This document shows, piece by piece, positions 1-9,600 of a stretch of DNA of 64,000 nt. The notes beneath the pieces are model-generated. The model saw only the letters and a program-made list of their open reading frames with translations, was not told where the DNA came from and did no database searches. The translations under genes and the position numbers were made by a program. The stretch covers positions 23,657 through 87,656 of the forward strand of contig JAISOY010000204.1 of assembly GCA_031275285.1 (NCBI GenBank), read 5' to 3'. The stretch is from Bacteroidales bacterium. Lineage in GTDB: Bacteria > Bacteroidota > Bacteroidia > Bacteroidales > UBA4181. Within the stretch, counting starts at the first letter, position 1; every line of letters starts with the position of its first letter.

Positions 1-579
1 AGGGGATTCATGTTGAGGCCGCCATGGAAACCCATAGTATTTCTGCCATTCGCGCTTGAATGCTTCGCTGTAGCCTGCACGTGTCCAGAATTCCGGTTCT
101 TCCATATATATCGCGTCGATCCCTGCATCAATCACCCTTTTTATATGGTTCTCCTTCAGGTACGACAGGAAATTTTCCGAAGGCACAATATAGGGGACCA
201 TATGACCATGCCATATAGTATCACCATTCTGTTGTACCTGTCCTTCATCGAGGTGTCGTTTTCCGTCCCACTTGCCTGTAAAATAATCCTGGTATTCCCC
301 CCAGGCGATCCCTGTCATAAAATGGGTAATATATCCCTTTTCCTGCCATGACTTTACACGTTCTTCAAAGGGAATACGTCTGGATTTGTCGCTGGGATTA
401 CCGCCAACACCATAAATGATGGCAACGTCTCCCCGGTTATCGATGGTTGGTCGCCACTCCCGTGAAGTCTGGAAAACGGTTTTTTCCTTTCCCGTTGTTT
501 TACTTCCCTTATTGACCGCACATCCGGAATACAGGAATCCGGTGGTCAGGATTAATAAGGATATCCATATTTTATTCAT
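1..579 (-). CDS. Lipoprotein of unknown function, 3' part outside window
   Basis: The frame opens at 579 and runs without a stop to base 1, so only the first 193 residues are visible. Residues 1-20 are a lipoprotein signal with a hydrophobic core and the lipobox YSGC (acceptor Cys20), so the protein is probably anchored in the outer membrane or periplasm. An in-frame ATG at 600 would add seven polar residues before the signal and is less likely. The mature part has strand-like segments such as VAIIYGVGG, THFMTGIAWGEY and AIYMEEPEFW, which read like the strand ends of a TIM barrel. The two acidic residues in the last one could be active-site residues. I do not recognise the family, and the barrel fold and a glycosidase-like role are inference. 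It lies downstream of the GH2 gene and is separated from it by a terminator, so it is probably a separate transcription unit. Confidence 0.75.
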   Translation of the reverse strand, partial: MNKIWISLLILTTGFLYSGCAVNKGSKTTGKEKTVFQTSREWRPTIDNRGDVAIIYGVGGNPSDKSRRIPFEERVKSWQEKGYITHFMTGIAWGEYQDYFTGKWDGKRHLDEGQVQQNGDTIWHGHMVPYIVPSENFLSYLKENHIKRVIDAGIDAIYMEEPEFWTRAGYSEAFKREWQKYYGFPWRPQHESP

Positions 580-648
580 GAAATCGGGATTCCTATCCAT
601 CAGATATCATTTGTTTTGAATTTGTTATCAGGCATGAAATGGTAGATT

Positions 649-687
649 AAAAAACTGCCTGAAAGTTACAAATTTTCAGGCAGTTTT
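649..687 (-). terminator. Rho-independent terminator after the GH2 gene
   Basis: A perfect 14-bp stem pairs AAAACTGCCTGAAA at 651-664 with its complement at 674-687, around a 9-base loop. Read on the minus strand it is followed by a T-rich run. It starts 14 bases after the GH2 stop codon and would end that transcript before the lipoprotein gene. Confidence 0.8.
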
Positions 688-700
688 GCACCAGGAAGTG

Positions 701-2569
701 TTATTTTTTTTGTTCCGGGGTTTTGCTGAAAATAGCTTTGACCCGTTTCATATCGAATTTTGTCGAACGGTCATAAAAATAAATCCCGTTCTGTTCCTGT
801 TCCACATCGGTTAGCTGGGTGTAACAATATCCCCAGACATGTTCGGATAGTGATAGAACAACATCCACTTGTCCCTCCAGGCGGGTATAGAATTCTTCCA
901 GGGATGCAGGCGGTCTTCCGTATCCCCATGACTGTGTTTGTGAGTTCTCCATTTGTTTTTCCTGGTCCTTCACCCATTTTATACCGCCGAATTCGTCTAT
1001 TAAGTAGGGAATGGTACCGTCATAAACAGGAAAAGCATAATTTGCATTATCGCGCAGCCCATTGAATCCAATATTCATTGCCGGTGTTTTTTGTGTCCAG
1101 TTCGGTCCATTGGCAAATACTCCGTTATTGTAGATTTTGTTTTTCAGCTTTTCCGGATCTTGTTCATAATCGTGTATGGTCCATATATCGGTTTTAATAT
1201 GTGTTCCTCCACTGACCACATGTACAGGACGCGTCGGATCGAGGTTTTTGGTAATGTTGTATAAATCTTCGGACAAACGTGGGTATTGTACCTTGTCGGG
1301 CCAGAATTGCTCATTCATAGGTGTCCAAATCAACAGGGAAGGATGGTTGCGGTCACGTAAAACAATTTCAGACCATTCCAGGATGAAGTTACGGGCGACT
1401 TCGATATCATTGACATCCATGCCCCAGCTGGAAGCTTCCCCCCATGTGAGATAACCTAATTTATCCGCCCAGTAATAGAATCTCTCTTCGAATACTTTTT
1501 GGTGTAACCGGGCACCATTGAATCCGGTTTCCATAGATAATTCGATGTCTTTTTTCAAAGCAGCATCACTGGGAGCGGTCCATATGCCGTCCGGATAAAA
1601 ACCCTGGTCGAGCACCAGGCGTTGATAATAGGGTTGGTTGTTCAGATAAATTTTATTCCCTTCAATATGGATCTTACGCATTCCGGTATAGGCGTTTACT
1701 TCATCCAATATGTTCCCTTTCTCATCCAGGGTTTGGTATACCAGATCATATAAAAAAGGACTTTCGGGACTCCACGTCTTCACATTTTTGACATTCAGTA
1801 CTACTATATTGTTGTTGGATGCTTTGACGGTCTTTGTGGCGACCACCTTTCCGTTATCTTTCAGGGTTACTTTGAAATCATTCCTGCTTTCCCTGTAAAA
1901 CTGCGGCTGTATGACCACCTGCTTCTGGTCGATATCCGTGATGATCTGTGCCGATCTCAATGCGTTCGGATGAACCGCCTCCATCCATACGGTCTGCCAG
2001 ATACCGGTAGTACGTGTGTAATTGCAGGCATGAGAAGCATATTGCAGACATTGCTTTCCGGCCGATTGCTTGGTTGACCTTACATCACTGGATGCATATA
2101 CGACCAGATTATGCGTTTTACCGGGTTCTACCAACTTGGTAATATCTACGGAAAAAGAAGATGTCCCCCCGAAATGACGGGCGGCAAATTTGCCATCGAT
2201 ATAGATTTCGGAATTGAAATATACCGCACCGAAGTTAAGCTGAATATTTTTACCTTTCCATCCGGCCGGAATGGAAATATTTCTCTGATACCATATATGA
2301 TTGATGAAATCGGTATACCCTACACCTGATAATTTACTTTCCGGTGCAAAAGGAACGATGATTTTTCCGTCGAATTTTGAAGCTGACGGATAGCCTTTTT
2401 CAAGTCCCGATCCTACAAAATCGAAAGTGTATGTCCATTCGCCGTTCAGGTTTGCCCAATCCTTTCGTTCGAATTGGGGACGGGGATATTCGGGACGGGG
2501 CATATTTGCCTGTGCAAACATAGCAATGGATACCACCGCCAATAATGTTGTAAAGAATATTTTTTTCAT
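701..2569 (-). CDS. Exported glycoside hydrolase family 2 enzyme (short form)
   Basis: This is a 622-residue retaining beta-glycosidase of family GH2, with a Sec signal peptide (residues 1-20, cut near FAQ-A) that puts it in the periplasm or at the cell surface. The domain order is the GH2 jelly-roll sugar-binding domain (about 25-195), an immunoglobulin-like domain (about 205-300) and a TIM barrel (about 305-610). The acid/base is the Glu in WTPMNEQ (about 420) and the nucleophile is the Glu in LIDEFGG (about 525), so it should be active. Substrate cannot be read from sequence; beta-galactosidase, beta-glucuronidase and alpha-arabinopyranosidase are all possible. It lacks the C-terminal domains of LacZ. 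It is co-directional with the esterase-like gene 107 bases upstream and ends in a strong terminator. Confidence 0.9.
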   Translation of the reverse strand: MKKIFFTTLLAVVSIAMFAQANMPRPEYPRPQFERKDWANLNGEWTYTFDFVGSGLEKGYPSASKFDGKIIVPFAPESKLSGVGYTDFINHIWYQRNISIPAGWKGKNIQLNFGAVYFNSEIYIDGKFAARHFGGTSSFSVDITKLVEPGKTHNLVVYASSDVRSTKQSAGKQCLQYASHACNYTRTTGIWQTVWMEAVHPNALRSAQIITDIDQKQVVIQPQFYRESRNDFKVTLKDNGKVVATKTVKASNNNIVVLNVKNVKTWSPESPFLYDLVYQTLDEKGNILDEVNAYTGMRKIHIEGNKIYLNNQPYYQRLVLDQGFYPDGIWTAPSDAALKKDIELSMETGFNGARLHQKVFEERFYYWADKLGYLTWGEASSWGMDVNDIEVARNFILEWSEIVLRDRNHPSLLIWTPMNEQFWPDKVQYPRLSEDLYNITKNLDPTRPVHVVSGGTHIKTDIWTIHDYEQDPEKLKNKIYNNGVFANGPNWTQKTPAMNIGFNGLRDNANYAFPVYDGTIPYLIDEFGGIKWVKDQEKQMENSQTQSWGYGRPPASLEEFYTRLEGQVDVVLSLSEHVWGYCYTQLTDVEQEQNGIYFYDRSTKFDMKRVKAIFSKTPEQKK

Positions 2570-2676
2570 GTGAATAAAATTTAATTTTTAATGGTCATAT
2601 GTAATATCCAATTTTGTTCATTACGTTGGGTGAACAGTAATGTTCATGGATATTTCATTGTTTAAAATTATGGTTA

Positions 2677-4434
2677 CTATTCTTCTAATAATTCGGAATG
2701 TGTAGACTTTTTGATAAAAATAATATAATCAAAATCATCGACCAGTTTTGTATCTGAAAATTCATGAGACATATTGACGGCACCTACATTCCTGAATGCC
2801 AATTCATCATCTGTCAGCCATCTGCTGGCATCGTTATCTTCTTCTTTTGCTTTCTTCAGATCCAGAAGGAAGATAGGTGCATCTACTGCATTGAAAAAGT
2901 ATTCATAAGTGCCTATATAAGAAGGCTGGGCTTCATAAGTATTCAATCCGTTCGATCCCACAGCAGTGTAATTCCCGTCATGAAATGCAAATCCGATGGA
3001 AACATATTGTTCTCCTAAAGAACGGGACAGGTATTCCCCCATCATTTTTCCCGTTTTTTTTACATGGCCGTTATGTGCCCATGCGACAATTCCCGTTTCG
3101 GGATTCTGCTTCTTGATCCACATCAGGTTCTCTGCCATATATTTATCTCTCGACAGATAGTTTTTATCAAGGAACTGTTCAATGATCCTGGCATTCTGTC
3201 TGGCCCAGTCCGTTTTCGCCTGACCGGAGCCTGATTTTTCAATGGCTTCCCTTATGGTGGTTATCATGCCATCAATTTTTTCTTTTTGATCTTCAGATAA
3301 AGAAACGTTACCTCTATTTTGTCTTGATTCGTGTTTGATCTTGAATAAAACATCAAATAATTCGGAGAGAATACCCAATGTTTTTTTATCGGACTGAAAG
3401 AATGTATCTAACTCGCGGATGGCTCCTTCAAAAAATTGCATATCAAAGCCGGTGAAGTAGAGTTTATTTTTCCGGATTTGATTGTGGTCTTTCATCCAAT
3501 TCACCATGTCCAGCACTTCCCGGGTACGCCATGTCCAGAAGTACATTCCTTTGATCAGTTCTACCGGATCCCCCTCTCCGTCTATGATATATTGGTTCAA
3601 TTTGTATGATTCGGGCATATTCGCTTCAATCGAAAAAATATTGAATCCTTTCTTTTCACACATGTATTTAAGGATGCGGTGTTTCATCATAAAGATCTCC
3701 TTTGAACCGTGCGTGGATTCACCTAATCCCAGTATCTCTATGTTTTCGGTTAGTTTCCCTATAATTTCCATGTCTGAATCATCAGATTCAGCCGGATTGA
3801 ATGTCCGTAACGGATAAATGTGTTTATTCAACCAGGCGATTTCTTTCCTGTTGGGAGGGGTAAGCCTCGGTGCTCCATCAATATATTTTTTGCCATCGAT
3901 CCAGATTTCAAAATCATCGAACCAAGCCTTTCCTTCCCCGGTATGTAACGCACCAAAATACATGCTGATCCCGGAGGAATCCACTTTCATATGAATGGTA
4001 TATTCATTCCAGGTAGAATCTCCGCTCACGCCCCGGTCATACATATTGTCAAATCCCAGTATCTTCCCGTTTTCTCCATCGATACGGCACCATAAACCGG
4101 CATATCCGTTTTCCAGTTTCTCGGTTTTTATCTTTCCTTTAAAGGTAATCTCTTTTCCCCTTACCAGTTCTATGGGAAAAAGACCTGTGCATACCCCGAA
4201 TGTTTTTTGCGAAGAGTTGGTATATTCCATCTTCAGGCTTTTCTTTCCTTCTATGTACTCCTCTTCGTCAAGATGGATCCGGTAACCGTTTCCACCACAC
4301 ATCCATTTTAAGGGAGCAGCCTGTTCATTTCCGAATTCAAAGCCAAGGTTCAGGAATTTCTGATCGGAAGAGGAGGGGGTATGGTTAGTACATCCCACAA
4401 AAAGGAAAAAAAGAATGATGGATACGTATTGCAT
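2677..4434 (-). CDS. Erythromycin-esterase-like lipoprotein with N-terminal beta-sandwich
   Basis: The 585-residue protein has a lipoprotein signal (lipobox FVGC, Cys15). An N-terminal region of about 25-185, starting with a GFEFG segment, looks like a carbohydrate-binding beta-sandwich. The C-terminal region of about 200-580 is an erythromycin-esterase/succinoglycan-biosynthesis domain. Diagnostic motifs of that family are present: LGESTHGSKE, YFTGFDMQFFEG and AWAHNGHV, which contain the His and Glu residues of the Ere active site. True EreA/EreB proteins are cytoplasmic and lack a signal peptide and the extra domain. A role in macrolide resistance is therefore unlikely, and an extracytoplasmic esterase acting on a glycan or lipid substrate is more plausible (inference). 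A 10-bp palindrome lies just upstream of the start codon. Confidence 0.85.
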   Translation of the reverse strand: MQYVSIILFFLFVGCTNHTPSSSDQKFLNLGFEFGNEQAAPLKWMCGGNGYRIHLDEEEYIEGKKSLKMEYTNSSQKTFGVCTGLFPIELVRGKEITFKGKIKTEKLENGYAGLWCRIDGENGKILGFDNMYDRGVSGDSTWNEYTIHMKVDSSGISMYFGALHTGEGKAWFDDFEIWIDGKKYIDGAPRLTPPNRKEIAWLNKHIYPLRTFNPAESDDSDMEIIGKLTENIEILGLGESTHGSKEIFMMKHRILKYMCEKKGFNIFSIEANMPESYKLNQYIIDGEGDPVELIKGMYFWTWRTREVLDMVNWMKDHNQIRKNKLYFTGFDMQFFEGAIRELDTFFQSDKKTLGILSELFDVLFKIKHESRQNRGNVSLSEDQKEKIDGMITTIREAIEKSGSGQAKTDWARQNARIIEQFLDKNYLSRDKYMAENLMWIKKQNPETGIVAWAHNGHVKKTGKMMGEYLSRSLGEQYVSIGFAFHDGNYTAVGSNGLNTYEAQPSYIGTYEYFFNAVDAPIFLLDLKKAKEEDNDASRWLTDDELAFRNVGAVNMSHEFSDTKLVDDFDYIIFIKKSTHSELLEE

Positions 4435-4448
4435 ATCTGGATTAGGTT

Positions 4449-4476
4449 TATTTATTCGTAAAAATGCGAATAAATA
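4449..4476. promoter_or_regulatory. Perfect 10-bp palindrome upstream of the esterase-like gene
   Basis: TATTTATTCG (4449-4458) is followed after eight bases by its exact complement (4467-4476), 15 bases before the start codon at 4434. There is no T-run on the minus strand after it, so it is not a typical terminator. An operator or a 5'-UTR stem-loop are the likeliest readings; no regulator can be named. Confidence 0.35.
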
Positions 4477-4575
4477 TCATTTTTGAGAAGCGGCCTTGAT
4501 GGTATATGATCGTTGATGTAAACAATGGACTTTAATGTATACTTTCAACAAGTCATTGATAGATGGATCAAACCG

Positions 4576-5097
4576 TTAATTACTGCTTTTGATACCTAAT
4601 TTCTTTTGGACCAAAGGTAAAATATCATGAGAATCAGCAGATTTTGAAATTATTGTCGCTTCATTGAGTACATAAGTGATGCCTTGCTCTTTAACTACTT
4701 CATCAACTGCTTTATTGGCCTTTTCAAGAATAGGTTGCAATAACCTGGCCTGTTCCTGTTGAACGGATTGCTCTGCAGTTGTCCGGAATTTCTCAACATT
4801 CTGGCTCATGGTTGATAGTTCTTCTTCTCTTGATTGGCGGACCAATTCTGTCCATTTATCCCTGTTCGTTGTATAATCCTCAAATTTACGTCTGAATTCC
4901 ACCTGTAGTGATTCCAACTCAGCTTCAAGTGCTTTGGCTTCCTTTTGTATCGTTACCGTTAATGAGTCATATTCCGGCATAGACTGAATCAATTTTTCCA
5001 TATTGATATGTGCCATTTTTAATGTCTTCTGTGCCATTATACTTTGACTTACAGTAACAACAGAAATAACCAACACTAACCTCAGTAAAATTTTCAT
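4576..5097 (-). CDS. OmpH/Skp family periplasmic chaperone
   Basis: The 173-residue protein has a Sec signal peptide (1-22, ending IMAQ) and then the OmpH/Skp pattern. It starts with a short strand (LKMAHINMEKLIQSMPEY) containing the conserved Asn and the MPEYD segment typical of Bacteroidetes Skp. A long charged helical stretch (about 45-125, rich in E, K, Q and R) forms the coiled-coil tentacles, and the last part returns to the beta-body (ITYVLNEATII). Skp-like trimers hold unfolded outer-membrane proteins in the periplasm. This is a stand-alone copy, not next to bamA or another Skp gene as the main copy often is, so it is probably an additional paralogue. Identity to the family is clear; the client is unknown. 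Confidence 0.88.
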   Translation of the reverse strand: MKILLRLVLVISVVTVSQSIMAQKTLKMAHINMEKLIQSMPEYDSLTVTIQKEAKALEAELESLQVEFRRKFEDYTTNRDKWTELVRQSREEELSTMSQNVEKFRTTAEQSVQQEQARLLQPILEKANKAVDEVVKEQGITYVLNEATIISKSADSHDILPLVQKKLGIKSSN

Positions 5098-5182
5098 TTT
5101 TATAATATTTAAAGTTTATTGCAAATAAAAAGAATTAATGGTTCAGAACTATTTAAATTTTGTTAAATAACGCATTGTTAAA

Positions 5183-5228
5183 AAACAAAACCTGCCCCTT
5201 AAAGCAAATAATTACTTGTCAGGTTTTT
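5183..5228 (-). terminator. Possible terminator after the small lipoprotein gene
   Basis: AAACCTG at about 5189-5195 pairs with CAGGTTT at about 5219-5225 around a long loop. On the minus strand the stem is followed by a run of Ts (5179-5184 region). The loop is longer than usual, so confidence is moderate. Confidence 0.5.
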
Positions 5229-5295
5229 CCAGAATAAAGAAGTAATGATCAACAAATATGCTGCTTATCGAAACAATAAAAAGTATGGTATATCC

Positions 5296-5595
5296 CTATT
5301 CTTTTTTGGTACAGGAAAAGGTCCTCTCTCCATCTTCATTAGAGTAAGTGTACGCGTTTTCGTAATATTTGATGTTGTTCTCCGTTTCATTACAGATCTC
5401 ACCACTAACTTCATAGCAGACATATTCACCGGCTTCATCACATATTTCAAATCCTTCGGGAATTTCCTCGCCCTCTTTTTCAAAATAAGAGATTTTTACT
5501 TTTTGTTTTTCCACACAATCAAAACAATATGTTTTCACCTTTTTACAGGAGGATAAAGTAAGCAAAACAACAACCAACAATAATAGGTTTTTCAT
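5296..5595 (-). CDS. Small cysteine-rich lipoprotein, function unknown
   Basis: The 99-residue protein has a clean lipoprotein signal (MKNLLLLVVVLLTLSSC, acceptor Cys17). After a short basic linker the mature part carries six more Cys, including a C-x-x-C pair (CFDC) directly after the anchor, and many acidic residues. An even number of Cys in the mature domain suggests disulfides formed outside the cytoplasm. No family is recognised. It is flanked by its own terminator-like hairpin and a 160-base upstream gap, so it seems to be its own transcription unit. The other frame on the same bases has no signal and was not called. It may be a small envelope-stress or surface lipoprotein, but nothing in the neighbourhood says which. 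Confidence 0.7.
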   Translation of the reverse strand: MKNLLLLVVVLLTLSSCKKVKTYCFDCVEKQKVKISYFEKEGEEIPEGFEICDEAGEYVCYEVSGEICNETENNIKYYENAYTYSNEDGERTFSCTKKE

Positions 5596-5757
5596 AATGG
5601 TACCCCTTTTAAATGATAAAATTATCCCTTTTCTGGGAGAGTCAAAGGTAAGGTATTGACAGGTTTTTTACAAGAAATCAGTAAAAAAAAACACCATCCT
5701 TACGGAAAGATACATATATCCTGATACTTCCGGAAATGTATCAACATGATGGCTTTT

Positions 5758-5859
5758 CTATACCAGGATCATGACCAATAGCACAATGACCAACAGGACC
5801 AGCATGATGATCAGGTTCCTGTTTCCTTTCTGTTTTTTTGCTTCTAATTTTTCCTTCAT
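5758..5859 (-). CDS. 33-residue single-span membrane miniprotein
   Basis: An ATG at 5859 opens a 33-codon frame ending in TAG at 5758. The product has a basic, charged head (MKEKLEAKKQKGNRN) followed by 18 uninterrupted hydrophobic residues (LIIMLVLLVIVLLVMILV) that reach the C terminus, so it would sit in the inner membrane with its N terminus inside by the positive-inside rule. Such short tail-anchored proteins are common but poorly annotated. The composition is too ordered for random noncoding DNA. No ribosome-binding site is obvious, as usual in Bacteroidetes, and no partner is evident. Confidence 0.5.
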   Translation of the reverse strand: MKEKLEAKKQKGNRNLIIMLVLLVIVLLVMILV

Positions 5860-5936
5860 AGCTTAATGAATTTATGGATCTCCCTATCAATAAGATAACC
5901 GGGTCGACATTTATATAGATTATCGGTAGTGTTCTA

Positions 5937-6489
5937 AGAAGCTGTTTAAAAAAGAATTAAATGGAAAAACGCCACTGATTATCAGTTATTTAATTGGGTT
6001 GATTTTCATATCTTTATGGTTGCCAACCATATAAATTATGAAAACCGTATCCAACGGACTTAACAGGCAATTAGTGGAGCACAATAGTAAGCATAATTCT
6101 TGACAAGCGCAAACGTAAACATGATTTGGGATTGATTTTTAATGCCTTGCTGTATCTGGTAAAGACAAGTTGCCAGTGGCGGATGTTACCCAGGTGTTAT
6201 CCTAAATGGAACCTGGGTGATATTTATGCCGGTGGCGGTTACAGGGGTGAATTGAAGGAACGGGTTAAGTCATTGTTAAAATGCGATTTACATATCATCC
6301 TTAGAAAGAAAACCAAAAAGTTCATCCCTTTGCCTAAAAGATGGGTTGTTGAACGAACATTTGCATGGCCGTTAAATTCCAGAAGATTAGCAATTGACTT
6401 TGAATTCAAAACCTGTTCTGCTGAAGCAATAGTTAAGATATAAGATAGCGGTTATAAAATTATTATTGAATAAAATTTAAACAGCTTCT
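5937..6489. mobile_element. Internally deleted IS5-family element
   Basis: Perfect inverted repeats lie at 5935-5950 and 6476-6491 (AGAAGCTGTTTAAA plus the flanking TA). They bound about 550 bp, about half the normal size of this group. The flanking TA at both ends fits a TA target duplication, although the palindromic ends make this ambiguous. The interior carries a transposase with its middle missing. Without a full-length copy in the window I cannot define the deletion endpoints. The element could still be moved in trans because both ends are intact. Confidence 0.8.
6126..6443 (+). pseudogene. IS5-type DDE transposase, central part deleted
   Basis: The 105-residue product joins two ends of one transposase. 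The N-terminal block NALLYLVKTSCQWRMLPRC is the typical IS5 start, and in-frame sequence upstream of the ATG (coding ILDKRKRKHD) belongs to it too. After PKWN it jumps directly to the C-terminal block YAGGGYRGELKERVK, then PKRWVVERTFAW and SRRLAIDFE. The segment that should hold the catalytic Asp residues is gone, while the third catalytic residue, Glu in VVERTFAW, is kept. The protein cannot be an active transposase. The frame is kept across the deletion, which is why it still reads as one open frame. Confidence 0.85.
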
Positions 6490-6601
6490 TAGATATCGTG
6501 GATCTTGATAGGTTAAGTATTCATTGCTACATATTGTTTCCTTAAGTCATATCGTTTTCGTCGAACTCGGGTTGGTTGCTTCATTTTAAAAATAACCAAT
6601 T

Positions 6602-9600
6602 TTACTTGTCCATACTTTCGAACGCCGTTTTCAATTGTCCTATAAATTCCGGTTTATTTTCGCAGGCAAACCGGATAGATAAATTATTCCTGTTATTGTT
6701 GGGAATGCTTATACTAATCCGGTTCCATCCCTGTTTCAGGGGAATATTTTGATATCCGGCGCCTGTCTTTTCCAATGGAGTGTTATTGATCCGGATCTCG
6801 TTTCCTTCGGTTGGGGTAAGATATATGTCTAATTTCGGCATATCGGGTTCTATCAGCAGGTCGTCCAACGGTCGCGGGCTCCACACGCGGAAAGTATACC
6901 GGGTTCTGTTATCTTGTTGCGTGGAAGGAAGATAACGGATATCCAATTTCCCTTCGGCATCTATCAGCGTTTCGGACATTTTCTTTCCCTCCGCTGGGAT
7001 TCCGGCGCCGGCCAACAGTTTTTCCATAACACCGTAACCTTTGGTTGTTGAGGCAAAAGAAGAAAGCGTGCTGACATAAAATGCGGAACATTCTTCATGG
7101 AACTTTACAAATGCCGCGGAGGAACCTTTCATTTCGTTTTCGCTGCGTAAAACGGCTGCTGTTTTCAATTCTTCGGGACGTTTGTTCCATTTCCTCCAAT
7201 TGGTATTACATGCATTCAGCAAGACCATCCCTTCATCAGCAAAGGGGCCGTTCAGCCCGTAACCGGAAACTTCTTCCTGCTGTATTTCGCAGAAATAGAA
7301 ATCGGAGTTGACCATGTTACGCATCCATGATACGGGTTCGGGAATAAACGATGATGCTCTTCGTTTATCCAACTCCAAAACGGCGGGCAACAATTTATTA
7401 TAGGCGTCAACCGTTTCCGGGACGGGACACCATAACCAGAAATCGGCTCCTTGCTTTATTTGTTTTCCAAGCATTTCCAAATCCTTTGCTGACGGGGCCG
7501 TATTGCCGTCGGCTATGATCAACGCGCTTCCCGACTGTATCTTTTCCGAAAATACGACTCCGTGTTCTTCAAAAATACGTTTTACCGGGGAGTCATTTTT
7601 TCCGAAAAACAGAATCGTCTGGTATTCCTTTTCCGGCTTGACGGATTCCCTTACCGCTGTTCCGGGCATTGTCGTCCATTTGCTCCATGCAGAGCCACCG
7701 GATGCGTTGGCCGCCTTAATAGCGTCGAACATCGGCCATGTACGGTATAGCGGTAACGTGGGGTCATAACCCGGGTTGAAAGTGGAACAATACGGTCCCA
7801 TTCGTTCGGGCTGAATACCCGGTATTCCTTCCCTGTATCCGAGAAAGTGTATTCCGTCGTTTAAAGACGGTTCCGATGTTATATCCCGCTTACCGAAAGG
7901 TAATGGTTGCAGTCCGTACCACGCGATATTGAACACCGACACATAGGAAGCGCCCATGATACGTTGCCGTGCAATCAGGTCGTAACATTCATAAGCCAAT
8001 CCTTCCATGCGTCCCAGTTGCGATTCGTATGCGCGCTCGCCGTTGTATTTCGACACCTGTTCCGGCGTTCCGTAATATGCCATGCTGTGTTCACCGATTC
8101 CCCATGGTTTCCCGATTGCTTCCCAGCGTTTCATGGAATTATTATCGCCGTAGTGTCCCACCGTCGTGGGAAGTATTCCGTCGCCATCATCTTCTCCGTC
8201 GCTGGATATCCATGGACGGGTGGGGTCATTTTCCCGCACAATATCGCGCCAGTCGGCCCAGGCTTTCTTTTGCATATCCATCCATTCGGGTTTGTTGAAT
8301 ACATGCAGGATAACGGGCTTGTTTTCATTACTTACGCTCCATCCGAAAACACTTGCATGATTGCGGTCGCGGAGCACCATACGGCGAATATGCTCCTTGC
8401 AGTTTTCCCAGAAAACAGGAGAGTCCATTTTGGGACCTCCGTCGCTGGCCCAAATGGCGGTTTCCGCCAATACGCAGATCCCCATTTCATCGGCCATATC
8501 GAGATAAAAGCGCGGATATACCTGGGCATGCGGACGCACGGCATTGGCGTTGATGTCCTTCAATGCGGTAAACCATGCCCATGCGTAACGGCGCGTCATT
8601 TGCGGCACACCCATAAAATGCCAAGAGTCGCCGCGTAATTCGAACGGCTTCCCGTTGAGCAATTGCCGGGTTCCGTCAAATGTCCATTCGCGCCATCCGA
8701 AACGCTCATATTTCACATCGGTGACCTTTTTATCATTCAGTGTAAGCATGAGTCCGTACAGATTCGGATGCTCCGGCGTCCAATATTTCAAGTCGCCTTC
8801 TTTCACAGGTATCGACACCGTTATTTTTTGTACTCTTTTGGCAGGAATAGTGATTTTCCGACCCACAAGAGATAGCGAGGAAGAACCTGCAAGTTCCCAA
8901 TCGGGGACAGGCGCCGAATTTACATCTGTTCCCGATTGGTTAATCCATTCGTAAATATTGCCTTTTAACGTCGTTTTAACTTCTTTTGAACCGGTATTGG
9001 TTATTTCGACATCCAGTTCCAGCCTGGATGCCGAAACAGAAGGTTTTACAAACACATTGGATATATACGCGGACGGAACGGCCGTCAAAAAAACATCCTG
9101 CCAAATGCCTGCTATATGGTATCCCCACATGGAACCTGCAGGCACGATACGCCGTCCTTTCGTTGAATTATCCTCAAACAAAGACTGGCTGCGCACGCCT
9201 ACCAATATTTCAACATTCTGTCCCGCTTTCACATAAGGAGTTATATCCGCATCGAACGGGAGAAATAAATCGAAGTTTTCTGCCACTTTCCGCCCGTTGA
9301 CATATACCTCGGTAAATCCGGCAACCGCTTCGAAATGCAAGCCAATGTTGCATTCGTTCCAATCGGCGGGAATTTGCACGGAACGCCGCATCCAAGCCAT
9401 TCTGACGTCATTCCATTCTTCGGGATACGACGGGTAATTGCGGTGGTCGGGACCTTCCAGGTTTCTGTTGGCAAACGAATTGATGTTCCAGGGAGAAGGT
9501 ATTTTTATCTTGACCTTATCCCAACCGGAGGATACGGGTTGCGGCAACGCGGGAGCTACACCTTTACCGCGCTGGTAATCGCCCGGCAAGGGTACAGACT

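Noticed and set aside
2677..4434. Macrolide resistance gene
   Set aside because: The fold is Ere-like, but lipoprotein export and the extra domain argue against a cytoplasmic resistance enzyme.
7907..8638. 243-codon open frame on the plus strand
   Set aside because: It is antisense to the GH2 gene, whose catalytic motifs lie on the other strand; the product has no domain or signal.
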